Below are positions 8,845 through 19,127 of a stretch of DNA of 64,000 nt, piece by piece; the stretch's first letter is position 1; each line of letters opens with the position of its first letter. The stretch lies in NCBI RefSeq assembly GCF_006715785.1, contig NZ_VFNX01000001.1, positions 6,366,001 through 6,430,000 of the forward strand, in the 5' to 3' direction. Under the pieces are notes generated by a model that did no database searches, was not told where the DNA came from, and saw only the letters and a program-made list of their open reading frames with translations. Position numbers and translations under genes: made by a program. This DNA is from Streptomyces puniciscabiei. GTDB taxonomy: Bacteria > Actinomycetota > Actinomycetes > Streptomycetales > Streptomycetaceae.

Positions 8845-11064
8845 ATGACCAGTTCCGTGCCGACCTTCAAGCTGCGTCCTGGGGACCAGCCTCCGCACCA
8901 GCTGACCCGCCCCCGGCTGCTGCGCCGGCTGGACGCGTCGACCGAGCCCGTGGTGGTGGTCTCCGCGCCCGCCGGTGCCGGAAAGACGGTGCTCCTGACC
9001 GAGTGGTCGCGAAGCCTTGCAACTCGGGGCGCGTGCGCCTGGCTCAGCCTGGACGCGTACGACAACGCCCCGGGCCGGCTCTGGGCCGGCATCCTGCGGG
9101 CGTTGCAGCACGTACGGCCGGAACTGCCCGTCCGCCCCCACAGCGGCGAGTGGACACTCGACGCGTGGCTCGAGGAGATCCTCCCGAGCCTCGTGAGCGG
9201 ACTGGACGGACAGGGACCGCTCGCGCTGATCCTCGACGGAGTGGAATCGATCGCGGACGTCGATGCGGTCCGCAGCCTTTCGGATTTCCTGACAAGGCTT
9301 CCGCAGGGCTTTCGCGTCGTTCTGTCGACCCGTCACGTTCCGGGTGGACCCGTACCCACCCTGCGCGCCCGGGGCGCGATCGCCGAACTCGACCGGCACG
9401 ACCTGGCCTTCACCCCCGAGGAGGCACAGGCCGTGCTCACCGATCTGCTCGGGTCCGCTCCGGCCCCGGACACGTTGAGCGCGGTGTACGAGACCACCGA
9501 GGGGTGGGCGGCGGCGCTGTGCATCATGGGCCGTACCCTCGCTCGCTCGTCGGACGACGCCGACACGGCGGCCGACCTGGCCCGCGGCAGGCGAGCGGTC
9601 ACCGAGTACCTGGCCACCGAGGTGCTCCACCGGCTCACCACCGAACAGCGCGAGTTCCTGCTCCGCACCAGTGTGCTCGACGAGTTGAGTGCCGGGCCGT
9701 GCCGGGCCCTCGCCGGGGACCGCGCGGGCGTACTGCTGCGCGAGCTTGCACGGACCGTCCAACTGCTCGTGCCCGTAGCCGCCGATCCCTCGGCATACCG
9801 GCGTCACCGCGCACTGTCCGCGCTGCTCTGCGACCTCCTCGGATCCGAAGGGCGCGAGACCGCCGTGTCGTTGCACAGGACGGCGGCTCGGTGGTACTCA
9901 CGGCAGGGCGAGACGACCGCGGCCGTACGGCACTGGGTGCGCGGCGGTGACGAGGCCGCCGCCGTCGCGTCGATACTCCACGACTGGGAACAGGCGATCT
10001 CGGCAGGCCGCGGTCGGGAGGTCAGGCAATGGCTGGAGCTCTTGCCGCTCCGCACGGTCGCCGCCGACGCAAGACTGTGCGTCGTGGCGGCGATGGCGGC
10101 CCTGTCGGGGGGTGCTCCGGAAACGGCCCGGCGCTGGCTGGACGTGGTCCGGCTCAGGGGGCCGGGAGCGGAGAAGGTCGGCGAAGGCAGCACGGTGTCC
10201 GATGCGGCGGCCGTCGCCCGGGCCGTGGCCTGCTGGCTGCAGGGGGAGGTCCTGACCGGCGACCGTCTCGCCGAAACCGTCCTCGCCGGCACCGTCCCGT
10301 TGACTTCCTGGCGTGCCCTGGCCTGTACGGCCCGCGGTACCGCTCTGCTGTGGACCTCCCGGTACGAGGAGGCCGAGGTGCTGCTCGGCGAGGCGACCCG
10401 TGACGCGCATGCCGCCGGGCACGGCCTGACGCTCGTCCGCGCGCTGGGGCTGCGGGCGCTGTGCGCCCTGCTGGCCGGACGCCATGAGCCGGCGCGCATG
10501 CTGAGCGACGAAGCCCTGGACGCGGCCGGGACGGCCGGGCTGGAGCGGCACTTCGTCGCGGCGCCCGCCTACATCGGCAGGGCCGGCCTGCTCCTCGATG
10601 AGGGACGGGCCGACGAGGCCGAACGGACCCTGGCCGATGCGGAAGCGGCGCTGGCGGACTCGTCCAGGACAGGCAGCGAACCCCAGATGCACGCCTTGTA
10701 TCACGGCACACGGGCACGACTTGCCACTGCGCGACGCAACGCGGACGCCGCGCGGGAAGCCCGTGAGGCGGCCGAGCGGGCAGCGGCCCGGTGCGAGTCA
10801 CCAGGAGTGCTCACGGATCTGCTCGGGGGAGTCGGGGAGGACACCGTCGTGCCGCTCGTCGTGTCCGGCCCCCAGGAGCTGTCGCTCGGCGAGCGCCGGG
10901 TGCTCCGCGCCCTGTGCGGTCCGCTGACACTGCGTGAGATCGCCGCCGAGTTCTATGTGTCCCACAACACCGTCAAGACACAGGTACGGGCGGTCTTCCG
11001 TAAACTCGGTGCGCACGACCGGAGCGCAGCGGTCGCCAGGGCCCGGGAGTGCGGCATGCTCTGA
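8845..11064 (+). CDS. MalT/LAL-type LuxR regulator of the hydroxyquinol cluster
   Basis: Transcription regulator of 739 aa. Near residues 40-50 it has a Walker A motif (SAPAGAGKTVLLTEW), then an NTPase region with ILDGVE as Walker B, a helical repeat middle, and a C-terminal LuxR helix-turn-helix (LTLREIAAEFYVSHNTVKTQ). The ARLLRRLD opening and domain order resemble MalT rather than AAA-type LAL proteins. It lies directly after the hydroxyquinol operon on the same strand and convergent with the oxygenase gene, so it is the best candidate for pathway control. Inducer unknown. Confidence 0.88.
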   Translation: MTSSVPTFKLRPGDQPPHQLTRPRLLRRLDASTEPVVVVSAPAGAGKTVLLTEWSRSLATRGACAWLSLDAYDNAPGRLWAGILRALQHVRPELPVRPHSGEWTLDAWLEEILPSLVSGLDGQGPLALILDGVESIADVDAVRSLSDFLTRLPQGFRVVLSTRHVPGGPVPTLRARGAIAELDRHDLAFTPEEAQAVLTDLLGSAPAPDTLSAVYETTEGWAAALCIMGRTLARSSDDADTAADLARGRRAVTEYLATEVLHRLTTEQREFLLRTSVLDELSAGPCRALAGDRAGVLLRELARTVQLLVPVAADPSAYRRHRALSALLCDLLGSEGRETAVSLHRTAARWYSRQGETTAAVRHWVRGGDEAAAVASILHDWEQAISAGRGREVRQWLELLPLRTVAADARLCVVAAMAALSGGAPETARRWLDVVRLRGPGAEKVGEGSTVSDAAAVARAVACWLQGEVLTGDRLAETVLAGTVPLTSWRALACTARGTALLWTSRYEEAEVLLGEATRDAHAAGHGLTLVRALGLRALCALLAGRHEPARMLSDEALDAAGTAGLERHFVAAPAYIGRAGLLLDEGRADEAERTLADAEAALADSSRTGSEPQMHALYHGTRARLATARRNADAAREAREAAERAAARCESPGVLTDLLGGVGEDTVVPLVVSGPQELSLGERRVLRALCGPLTLREIAAEFYVSHNTVKTQVRAVFRKLGAHDRSAAVARARECGML

Positions 11065-11083
11065 CCCGGGCCCCGGCATCCTG

Positions 11084-12619
11084 CTACGAGGCGTTCTGAC
11101 GAGAGGCGTCCTGGCGTCGGGCGTAGTCCGCCTGGGCCAGGTACGCGGTCCCCTGCTCCCCGTCGTTGCTCACGCTCTCGATGCCGCAGACCTTGCGCGC
11201 GAGGTCCGCCATGCTGCCGGTGGGGGACATCTCGGCACGTTTCATCGTGAGGCTTCGGATGGCCAGCAGGGGCGTGCCGTTGAAGTTCTCGAAGGTGCTG
11301 ATGCGGTCGCCCCAGTCGGAGAGGAACATGTCGCGGATCACGCGGCTGATCTTCAGCCGGTCGTGCGGCCTGCCGACCGGCCCGGTCTGCAACGCCGCCA
11401 GCCAGGGCCGCAGTTCGGGCCGGTCCCACTGCCCCTCGGTGGGATAGATGAGCGCGGCACGACCGGACAGGTCGATGAGCTCGTGGGTCAGGTCGGTGAT
11501 GTGCTCGATGTAGTACGCCCGCCCGAAGTCGAACATCAGGACGTTCGGCTTGTAGATGCCGCCGGGAGTGAAGAAGCCTTCGTCCTCCGAGGCGATCACA
11601 TGCGCCTTGAGCGTCTGGAGGAAGCCGGCGAACCGGGCGATCCGCGCCTGGACGGGCGGCAGTTGGTAGGTGCCGATGTGCTCGGTGATCAGCAGGGCCA
11701 GACCGAGCATCAGCTCGGCCTTGACCATGGCACGCACCAGCGAGTGGTAGTGCAACCAGTCGAAGACGCGCTGCGGGTACAGCGAGGCGTGCTCGGGGTT
11801 GCCGATGTGGAAGACCCGGTTCCAGGGGATGAGCACGTCCTCGAACACGATGATGCTGTCCAGCTCGTCACCCTGCGAGGCGAGCGGGTGCTCCACCTCC
11901 TCGCCGTCTCGGACGTTGCTCTCGCGGCAGATGATGGTGACCCCGGGGGTGTTGGGCTTCACCGCCCCGTAGATGATCTGCTCCGACACGATGCCGGGGC
12001 GGTAGAAGACGCCGATGTGGATCCAGTCCCCGAAGGCCGCGCCGGTGCTGATCGACTTCACACCCCGCACGGTGATGCCCTCGTCCGAGGTGGCGACCAC
12101 CCGCAGTGCGGGGGAGATGGCCTGTGCCGAATCGCGGGAGCGGTCCGCCTGCGGGTCGACGAAGGCCGGCGTCGCGTTGAGGTCGCCGTCCCGCATCACG
12201 TTCCAGAAGTCGAGGATCCCACCGGTGAGGTCCCGCCCGTCGGTCCCGACGGACTGGCTGCTCCAGGGTTCGGGGTCGTCGACGTAGGTCAGCAGGACGT
12301 AGTTGTTGACGTCCGGCGTGCGCGGGATCGCACCGCCGCCCAGTTCCCGCTGCACCGTCTCCAGGTAGCGCCGCTTGCGCAACAGGTCCTCCTTGGAGCG
12401 GTGCTGGAACCATGTCATGGACCGCCGGACACCGTCCTCGTCCAGGAACGTCATGACGTCCTGGAGGTCGGGACGGTGGTGCAGGTCGTAGAAGTCCGCG
12501 ATGCTCCGGGCGTACGCCCTGGTCTTGGGGTGCGTGGACACGTCGTCGACGAGTTCGTCACCCACCCACACCGTGCGGCCGTCGTTCAGTGCCGCGAGGT
12601 ATTCCTTGCCTGTACGCAC
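11084..12619 (-). CDS. HpaB-type FADH2/FMNH2-dependent phenol monooxygenase
   Basis: Oxygenase component of 511 aa, homologous to 4-hydroxyphenylacetate 3-monooxygenase (HpaB) and its relatives that act on phenols. Conserved stretches include VRTGKEYLAALNDGRTVWV at the start, SDEGITVRGVKSISTGAAF, ESNVRDGEEVEHPLASQGDE, DVLIPWNRVFH and NGTPLLAIRSLTM. GTG 12619 is chosen because GAGGAG lies 8 bases upstream. It is convergent with the LuxR gene and encoded opposite to its likely reductase partner. In context the product is probably hydroxyquinol made from resorcinol, hydroquinone or a similar phenol; the true substrate is not visible. Confidence 0.88.
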   Translation of the reverse strand: MRTGKEYLAALNDGRTVWVGDELVDDVSTHPKTRAYARSIADFYDLHHRPDLQDVMTFLDEDGVRRSMTWFQHRSKEDLLRKRRYLETVQRELGGGAIPRTPDVNNYVLLTYVDDPEPWSSQSVGTDGRDLTGGILDFWNVMRDGDLNATPAFVDPQADRSRDSAQAISPALRVVATSDEGITVRGVKSISTGAAFGDWIHIGVFYRPGIVSEQIIYGAVKPNTPGVTIICRESNVRDGEEVEHPLASQGDELDSIIVFEDVLIPWNRVFHIGNPEHASLYPQRVFDWLHYHSLVRAMVKAELMLGLALLITEHIGTYQLPPVQARIARFAGFLQTLKAHVIASEDEGFFTPGGIYKPNVLMFDFGRAYYIEHITDLTHELIDLSGRAALIYPTEGQWDRPELRPWLAALQTGPVGRPHDRLKISRVIRDMFLSDWGDRISTFENFNGTPLLAIRSLTMKRAEMSPTGSMADLARKVCGIESVSNDGEQGTAYLAQADYARRQDASRQNAS

Positions 12620-12776
12620 GTCGTGCTCCTCTCGGGGGCAAGAGATCTGGACGCCCCGAAGGATGTGTCGTGGCGGGGTGAGCGGACGGCACGGAACCGG
12701 CAATCACCCGGGTGAAAGCGCCGGGCACACATGAACCGGCGTTGAGGGCGATGTGGCCGTGCGGCATGCTGGCCCC

Positions 12777-15631
12777 ATGCGCAGCACAGACCCCGTGGGT
12801 GACCGGCCCGGTGGGCGTGGGCACCGGGCCGTGAACGGCCTGCGCCTCAGGGGACGGAGCCGCGAGATGGCTGCCGTCCGTGAGGCGCTGGACGCGGTGC
12901 GTGGCGGGCGGGGTGCCTGCGTCGTCGTGGAAGGCGCACCCGGCGTCGGCAAGAGCCGGCTGCTGTCGGAGCTGGACGAGATGGCACGGCGGTCCGGGTT
13001 CGACGTGGTGTCCGTACGGGCCGACGAGCTCGACCAGTACGCCGCCGGAGCCGCCCTGCAGTCCGCCCTGCAGTTCCCCGACGGTTCCGAACGAGCGGCC
13101 GCGGCCACCGACGATCAGCGGCTGTGGCTGCTGGACAGCATCACGGACGCTCTCGAGGAGCGTGCCCAGCGCGCCCCGGTGGCCGTGCTGGTGGACGATG
13201 CGCAGTGGGCGGATCCGGCCACGCTCCTGGTGCTGCGCACCCTGCCCCGGCGACTGGCGGCTTCGCGGATCCTGTGGGTGCTGGCGGTACGGTCGGAGAC
13301 CGAGCGGCCGACCGTGCGAGGGTGCGGGAGGACCTCGAACGCCTCGGAGCCCGGTGGCTGACCCTCGGTCCCCTGCCGCAGCAGGAGCTGCAGCACATCG
13401 CGGCCGACGTCCTCGGGGCGAAACCGTCACCCGGTCTGGCCCGGCTCCTGGGGGGCGTCGGGGGCAATCCGTTCCTGGCGATCGAACTGGTGCGCGCCTT
13501 CGTCGACACGGACGCCGTCAAAGTGGAGGCGGGCGTGGCGAGCCTGCTGCACGACGGCATCCCCGTCGGCTTCCGGCGGAGCGTCGCCGCGCGTCTGGAC
13601 CGGCTCCCGGAGGATGCCGTGCGCCTCCTCCAGACCGGGTCCGTCCTCGGCCGGGAGTTCGACCTCGGTACGGCCGCCCGCATGCTCGGCAGGCAGGTCG
13701 GCAGCCTGCTGTCGGGCGTCGAGGCGGCCCTGAACGCCGGTCTGCTCTCCGGCGACGGGCCGCGACTGGCGTTCCGCCACGACCTCATGCGGCAGGCCGT
13801 CCACGAGAATCTGGCGCCGGCCGTACGGACCGCTCTGCACCGGGAGGCCGCCGACATTCTGCGGGGCAACGGGGCACGATCGGCCGAGGTGGCCTGGCAC
13901 GTCGTCCTGTCGGGCGGCCCGGTCGACGACGACGCCGTGACCACATTGGCCACCGCGGTACGGGAACTGTCCTCGTCGGCCCCTGACGCGGCTGCGGACC
14001 TGGCTCAGCAGATCGCCGGACTGCTGCCCCTGCACGACCGGCGGCGCATCGCCCTGCTGACCGACGCCGCGGAGTACCTCGGCCGGACCCGCCGGGTGCA
14101 CCAGGCGCTCGACCTGGTCGACGCGACCCTGTCGGACCGGCTGGAGCCGGTGCAGGAGGCGCGTCTGCGGCTGGTGGCTGCCGAGATCCACCAGGCCGCG
14201 GGCGACGATGCCGCAGCGATGACACACCTCCAGCAGGCTCTGGTCCTTCCCGGGCTGCCGACCGACCTGCGAATCAGGCTGCTGAAGACCAAGGCGACGG
14301 GCCACGTGTACCTCGGGGACATCACCGCTGCCGAGCAGACCGACATCGGACTGGTCGAGGCCTCCTACCGCAGCGAGGACCCGGCCGTCGTCGTCAGCGC
14401 CATGGTGTTCCAGTCGCAGACGTTCTTCTACCGTGGGCGCCTGGCCCGCGCCCTTGAGCTCGCCGAGGAGGCCACGGCACGCGCCGCCGGCACGGAGTCC
14501 GGCGTACTCTACCTGCGGCCTCCGCGGATTCCCGCGCTGTGGCTGGCCACGGTGCTGACCGCCACCGACCGGCTCGCGGACACCGAGCGGGTGCTGCGGG
14601 AGGGGCAGCGCGAAGCAGAGACGCTGGGCCTGGGCTGGTCGCTTCCCCACTGGCATGCGAGCCGTGCCTGCGCGCTGTTCGAACAGGGGGCGCTGGACGA
14701 CGCGGCCGTGGAGGCCGAGTCCAGTCTGATGGTGGCCGACGAACTCGAGATCACCCAGCCGAATCCGCAGGCCCGCTCCGTCCTGGCATTGGTGGAGATC
14801 AGACGCGGTGACCTCGCCAAAGCCAGGGACCATCTCCGCGCCGCCGAAGCCGGATCCGGCACGAGCACCCAACGGTTCGGCCTGTGGGTGTCGCTCGCAC
14901 GCGCCTGCCTGGCCGACGCGGAGGGCCGGGACACCGCAGCGGCAGCGGCGATGGGCGGCAGCTTCACGGACGCCGAGCCGGCACGCCTGCTTGCGGTGCC
15001 GCCGTCCCACTGGCCCGGGATCGTGCGCATGGCGCTCCGCGGCAAGGACCCCTCGCTCGCGCAGGCCGTGTCCGGCGCATTGCGCACCCTGGCCGCACAG
15101 GACGGCGGCCAGCAGATCGTCGGGACAGTCCGTGCCCATGTGGACGGCCTGCTCCACCACGACCGGGGCGCACTGGCGTCGGCCGTCACCGGTTACCGGA
15201 GCACCGGCAGGCGGCTGGCCCTGGCCGCGGTCTGCGAGGACCTCGGGGACCGCGTGGCCGCGTCGGGCGACAGCACGTCGGCGATCCCGTATTTCGAAGA
15301 GGCGGGTGAGCTGGCGTCGGCATGCGGAGCCCTGCGCGATCACGAACGGATCATGCGGCGCCTCAGACAGTTCGGCGTGCGCACAGCTGCCCCACGGCAC
15401 CACACGACCGGCGCGGCGGGATGGGAGAGCCTGACCGAATCCGAGCGGAAGCTCATCCCGCTCGTCGTGGAGGGCCTCACCAACCGGGCCATCGCCGACC
15501 GGCTCTACGTGTCCGTGCACACCGTCAACACGCATATGAAGCACATCTTCACCAAGCTCGGCATCAACACACGAGTCGAACTGACCCGGCTGGCGATCGA
15601 ACGGGGCGGCATCGCCGACGGGGCGGACTGA
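12777..15631 (+). pseudogene. LAL-type LuxR regulator with one frameshift
   Basis: ATP-binding LuxR regulator of about 950 residues split by one frameshift near 13305-13312. The first frame (ATG 12777 to stop 13361) holds the Walker A VEGAPGVGKSRLLSEL and Walker B VLVDDAQWADPATL. The second frame resumes at RARVREDLERLGARWL and runs to the C-terminal LuxR HTH (LTNRAIADRLYVSVHTVNTH). One missing base would join them exactly, and the rest shows no decay, so a sequencing error or very recent mutation is as likely as true loss. It is divergent from the HpaB-like gene and may regulate it. Confidence 0.8.
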
Positions 15632-15840
15632 GCGATGCCTGCGGCGGGGCGCGGCGGCGAGATCCCGTGAATGGGCGATGCAGGCGGCTGACGTACGGGT
15701 GATCCTGCTCGCGACGGCGCCACAGGCACGGTGCCGACAGCGATCCGATCACATGCGGACGGCTGAGCCCGGAGACCGACCGGGTCGTTCCCCTGGCGCA
15801 GACCGGTCCGCGTACCAGGCGCTCGAGAAGGAGTACCGGT

Positions 15841-16353
15841 GTGGGAGGACTATTCCCGGTGTCGCGGATGGATGGTCAACCGCGGCCCGGGTCGGTCGGC
15901 ACCGGCGCGGTCGCCGGACGCGGATACCGCGGCCGGCTCCGTGCAGCCGTGGCCGCGAGCGCGGCGCCGCACGGATACACCCTGGCGCTGTGGACCGCCA
16001 CCGCCGTGACGTCGTCCGATCGGGGCGCCCCAGGGACGGCCGAAGTCCTGGCACTCCTCGCCGGTGCGACGCTCGCCTTCGTCGGGCTGGGTGCCGTCGC
16101 GTACGGTGGCTCCCCCATGAAGCCGGAGAGGTCCGCCCCGGCCGGCACGTGGATATGGGCCGCCTTCCACCTGCCCATGGCGGCTCTCGCTGCGCTGGTC
16201 AGCCTGTTGCTTGCATGGTGCTGTTCCGGTCCCCTCCTGTGGGGGCTCGTCGGGACGACCACGACGGCTGTCCATCTGCTTGCTGTCAGCGCCAAGTTCC
16301 TCTGTTTCTCAGTTCGCCGAATCACCTGGATGCCAAAGCCGCACAGGCAGTGA
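15841..16353 (+). CDS. Hypothetical membrane protein
   Basis: Protein of 170 aa with about four hydrophobic segments, including VLALLAGATLAFVGLGAVAY and PMAALAALVSLLLAWCC. Start GTG 15841 is supported by AAGGAG 7 bases upstream. It ends 10 bp before the nitroreductase-like gene, so the two may be co-transcribed. I do not recognise a family. Confidence 0.55.
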   Translation: MGGLFPVSRMDGQPRPGSVGTGAVAGRGYRGRLRAAVAASAAPHGYTLALWTATAVTSSDRGAPGTAEVLALLAGATLAFVGLGAVAYGGSPMKPERSAPAGTWIWAAFHLPMAALAALVSLLLAWCCSGPLLWGLVGTTTTAVHLLAVSAKFLCFSVRRITWMPKPHRQ

Positions 16354-16363
16354 GAGGTTCACC

Positions 16364-16940
16364 ATGTCACTCGCACCCGACCCCGTAGCCCAGGACCTTC
16401 TGTTCCGGGAGGCTCGTACCGCCAACACCTTCACCGACGACCCGGTGACGGACGACCAGGTGAAGGCCATCTGCGAACTGGTCAAGTACGGTCCCACCAG
16501 CATGAACCAGCAGCCGCTGCGCATCGTACCGGTTCGTTCGGCCGAGGCGCGTGAACGCCTGACCGGACACCTGTCCGAGGGAAACCGTAAGAAGACCGCG
16601 GCCGCCCCTGGCCGCGGACAATGAGTTCCACGAGGAACTGCCGAGCCAGTTCCCCCACTTCCCGCAGGCAAGGGATCTCTTCGCCGAGCGTGCGGTGCGT
16701 GAGCGTTCCGCAAGGCTCGATGCGCTCCTCCAGGTCGGCTACTTCATCATCGGCGTCCGCGCGGCCGGCCTGGCCGCGGGACCGATGACCGGCTTCGACG
16801 CCGAGGGCATCGACAAGGAGTTCTTCAGCGACGGCGAGCATTCTGTTCTCGCCGTCGTCAGCATCGGCAGGCCGGGCGAGAACGCCTGGTTCCCGCGCTC
16901 CCCACGCCTGACGTACGCCCAAGTGGTCACGACCGTCTGA
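16364..16940 (+). pseudogene. Nitroreductase-family (RutE-like) gene, frameshifted
   Basis: Two frames together read as a nitroreductase/malonic semialdehyde reductase of about 195 residues. The N-terminal part is FREARTANTFTDDPVTDD with KYGPTSMNQQPLRI, the FMN-binding pattern. The C-terminal part is RSARLDALLQVGYFIIGVRA and AAGPMTGFDAEGIDKEFF. Between them, near 16600-16625, about four family residues are missing and the frame shifts, so TGA follows at 16622. A deletion of roughly ten bases explains both. Probably inactive. Confidence 0.75.
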
Positions 16941-16977
16941 TCCACTGCCAGGCATCTGAGCTCCGGAACCCCTCCGG

Positions 16978-17493
16978 TCATCCACGCGTCCGCAGGCCCG
17001 GGGGGAGGGTCTCCCCCTCCGGGACCGGTTCCGTCCGGCTCCCGGCGGTGTCACCGATGGCGATGTGCGCGGGCGGCCATGGCAGCAGGGCGATCAGGGA
17101 GTGTGCCCGGCGGATGAGGAAGGCGGCGAGCGGCAGTTCGGTGGCCAGGGCAAGGCCCCCCGCCATCCAGACGTCCTCAGTTCCGACATCGAGCGAGATG
17201 TCGAACCAGGTGTCGCAGATCAGCAGGACTGCTGTGGCGTGCGCGTACAGAATGACCGAACGGCTGCGCCGCCAGGCCAGGAACGCCGTGGACGCCAACG
17301 CGATGATGAGCAGCACGTCGAATCCGACCCAGGTGAGGCGCCACTGGTGCACGTGGTGGGACGACGGCAGCGTCAGCCCCAGCATCACGGTCCAGGGTAT
17401 GAGACAGGCGGCGCACGTGGCGAGCAGCTCAGCGGTGTGCCTCCTGCGGCGGTCCGGCGCGAGGCCGCGGTGGCCGCTATGTTCCTTGGTCAC
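16978..17493 (-). CDS. Four-helix membrane protein of unknown function
   Basis: Protein of 171 aa with four predicted transmembrane segments: IPWTVMLGLTLPS, DVLLIIALASTAFLAW, YAHATAVLLICDTWFDI and AGGLALATELPLAAFLI. GTG 17493 is chosen, with GAGG about 11 bases upstream. The frame stays open further upstream, but that part is arginine-rich and lacks coding character. The DTWFD motif in the third helix resembles conserved Streptomyces membrane proteins of unknown role. Function not assigned. Confidence 0.6.
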   Translation of the reverse strand: MTKEHSGHRGLAPDRRRRHTAELLATCAACLIPWTVMLGLTLPSSHHVHQWRLTWVGFDVLLIIALASTAFLAWRRSRSVILYAHATAVLLICDTWFDISLDVGTEDVWMAGGLALATELPLAAFLIRRAHSLIALLPWPPAHIAIGDTAGSRTEPVPEGETLPPGLRTRG

Positions 17494-17633
17494 TTGCGGT
17501 CCGTCCTCGTGCACTTCCTCCGACACCGGCAGGTTTCCCGGATTCCACATGGGCACAGCCGTAACGTCGTTCCGGATATTCCCGCGGTGTGCCACCGAAC
17601 CTCTCGGGCCGCGGGCGATGCCGGTGTCACCCA

Positions 17634-17921
17634 CTACGGGCGTGCCAACCCGAACGTCTTCAGCTGCTCCCAGATCCACGGGTAGAAGCGTTCGTACGTG
17701 GAACAGTCCCAGACGTGTCCGCGATGTCCGTCGTGGTGCCCACCGACGGTTCCCGTCTCGGCCACCGCACCCGCTCGGGCGGGGACGCGCGCGTCGGCCG
17801 GAAGAGCAGCCGCGTTCGCGGAACCCCCGGCGACGAGGAGGGTGCCTCCGGCGAATGCCAGAGCGGCGGCGGTGGTCGCTATACGCTGTACGAGCTTGTT
17901 CTTGGTGCGCAAAACAATCAT
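17634..17921 (-). CDS. Small secreted protein with C-terminal FYPW motif, copy 1
   Basis: Protein of 95 aa with a Sec signal peptide: basic start (MIVLRTKNKLVQR), hydrophobic core (TTAAALAFAGGTLLVAGG), cleavage site near SANAA-ALPA. The mature part of about 60 residues is Gly/His-rich (GHHDGHRGHVWDC) and ends YERFYPWIWEQLKTFGLARP. The paralogue at 23269-23586 ends with the same FYPW-x-W-x-QL-xx-FG pattern. Start ATG 17921 fits the signal peptide, although the ribosome site is weak. It is divergent from an alpha/beta hydrolase gene. I know of no named family. Confidence 0.7.
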   Translation of the reverse strand: MIVLRTKNKLVQRIATTAAALAFAGGTLLVAGGSANAAALPADARVPARAGAVAETGTVGGHHDGHRGHVWDCSTYERFYPWIWEQLKTFGLARP

Positions 17922-17984
17922 TCCCTGGTTTCCGGGGAGCAGAAACTGCCAACGCGGCCAGTTTCGATCAGGAAGGTGCGTAGT

Positions 17985-18130
17985 GCATCGCATGATCTGG
18001 TGATTGACTGCTGCCCAGGTGGGGCCATGCTGCAGGTATGTATTGTGGGCCTGAGCCGAGACTTGGTAGTCACATGGATCGCCAGACTGTGCGATGTTCT
18101 CAGTTCCTTTCCGGTCTACTCTGCCCAGAG
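17985..18130. repeat. Duplicated promoter region, copy 1
   Basis: Two blocks match the region upstream of the second FYPW gene. Block 17985-18006 agrees with 23651-23672 at 19 of 22 bases (GCATCGCAYGATC-NN-GTGATTG). The block starting near 18077 (GATCGCCAGA, CTCAGTTCCT) agrees with that near 23838. It lies between the secreted protein gene and the hydrolase gene, so a control region was duplicated along with the genes. Confidence 0.55.
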
Positions 18131-18226
18131 AGCTGATATCGCTCGAGTTTTCTTGACTCGGCGGTCGTCTGCCGAAGAAAAGTGGCGCACGAAACCAGAT
18201 CGGGGTCGGGGGCGTGGAGGGCCAGG

Positions 18227-19015
18227 ATGTCCAGGCGCAGTAGCAATATCGAGTTCGTAGGCTCGCAGGGCGTCCCGCTCGTGGCGCGCCTGGACCTGCC
18301 GGAGGAGACGCCTTGGGCGTACGCCGTATTCGCCCCCTGCTTCACATGCGGCAAGGACTGGTTGGCGGCCGCTCGGATCTGCCGGGAGCTGGCCGAACGC
18401 GGAATCGCGGTCCTCGGTGTGGACTTCACCGGCATCGGTGAGTCCGGGGGTGACTTCGCCGACAGTACATTCAGCTCCGATGTGGACGATCTCGTGCGCG
18501 CCGCCGACCACTTGCGCGAGAACTTCACGGCACCGTCGCTCCTCATCGGGCATTCGCTGGGCGGCGCAGCCGTGCTGGCCGCCGCGCACCGGATACCCGA
18601 GACGGCGGCGGTGGCCACGATCGGTGCGCCTGCGGAGCCGGAGCACGTCGTGCACATGTTCGGCGGCAGGCGGGAGGAGATCGAGCGGAACGGGGAGGCC
18701 GAGGTGAGTCTCGGAGGCCGCGTGTTCCACATCCGTCGGGAGTTCCTCGACGACATCGCCGCGCAGCCTCAGGCCGAGCGCATCCGCCGGCTGCGTCACG
18801 CGCTCCTGGTGTTGCACTCGCCGATCGACGAGACGGTGGGTGTGGAGAACGCCCAGCGGATCCTCGACGCAGCACGGCACCCCAAGTCCTTTGTCGCGAT
18901 CGATGGCGCCGACCATCTGCTCACCGATCGTGCCGACGCCCGCTATGTCGCGACGCTGCTGGCCGCATGGGCCGGCCGTTACGCGCGCGGTTCGGTCCAG
19001 GCCGGGCCGGCGTGA
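18227..19015 (+). CDS. Alpha/beta hydrolase (OsmC-linked type)
   Basis: Alpha/beta hydrolase of 262 aa. The nucleophile serine is in GHSLGG (near residue 107), the acid is probably in HSPIDETV, and the His in DGADHLL. The NIEFVGSQG opening with FAPCFTCGKDWLAAARI and VDFTGIGESGGDF matches hydrolases found alone or fused to OsmC domains. Start ATG 18227 has GGAGG 7 bases upstream. It is divergent from the FYPW-motif secreted protein, and a decayed copy of the same gene stands in the same relation to the second FYPW gene at 24151. Confidence 0.87.
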   Translation: MSRRSSNIEFVGSQGVPLVARLDLPEETPWAYAVFAPCFTCGKDWLAAARICRELAERGIAVLGVDFTGIGESGGDFADSTFSSDVDDLVRAADHLRENFTAPSLLIGHSLGGAAVLAAAHRIPETAAVATIGAPAEPEHVVHMFGGRREEIERNGEAEVSLGGRVFHIRREFLDDIAAQPQAERIRRLRHALLVLHSPIDETVGVENAQRILDAARHPKSFVAIDGADHLLTDRADARYVATLLAAWAGRYARGSVQAGPA

Positions 19016-19127
19016 CGGAATTCGCATACCCCGAGCTGATAGGACTTCCGTGCACATACGCCGAATGTGCCGCATATCGCATCATGCAGACATTGTGACG
19101 CTACTGGGACAGGAGTAGGTTTCGCAC

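Noticed and set aside
13427..15544. 705-codon minus-strand open frame opposite the LAL regulator
   Set aside because: Low-information antisense frame; the plus strand carries the LuxR HTH and ATP-binding regions.
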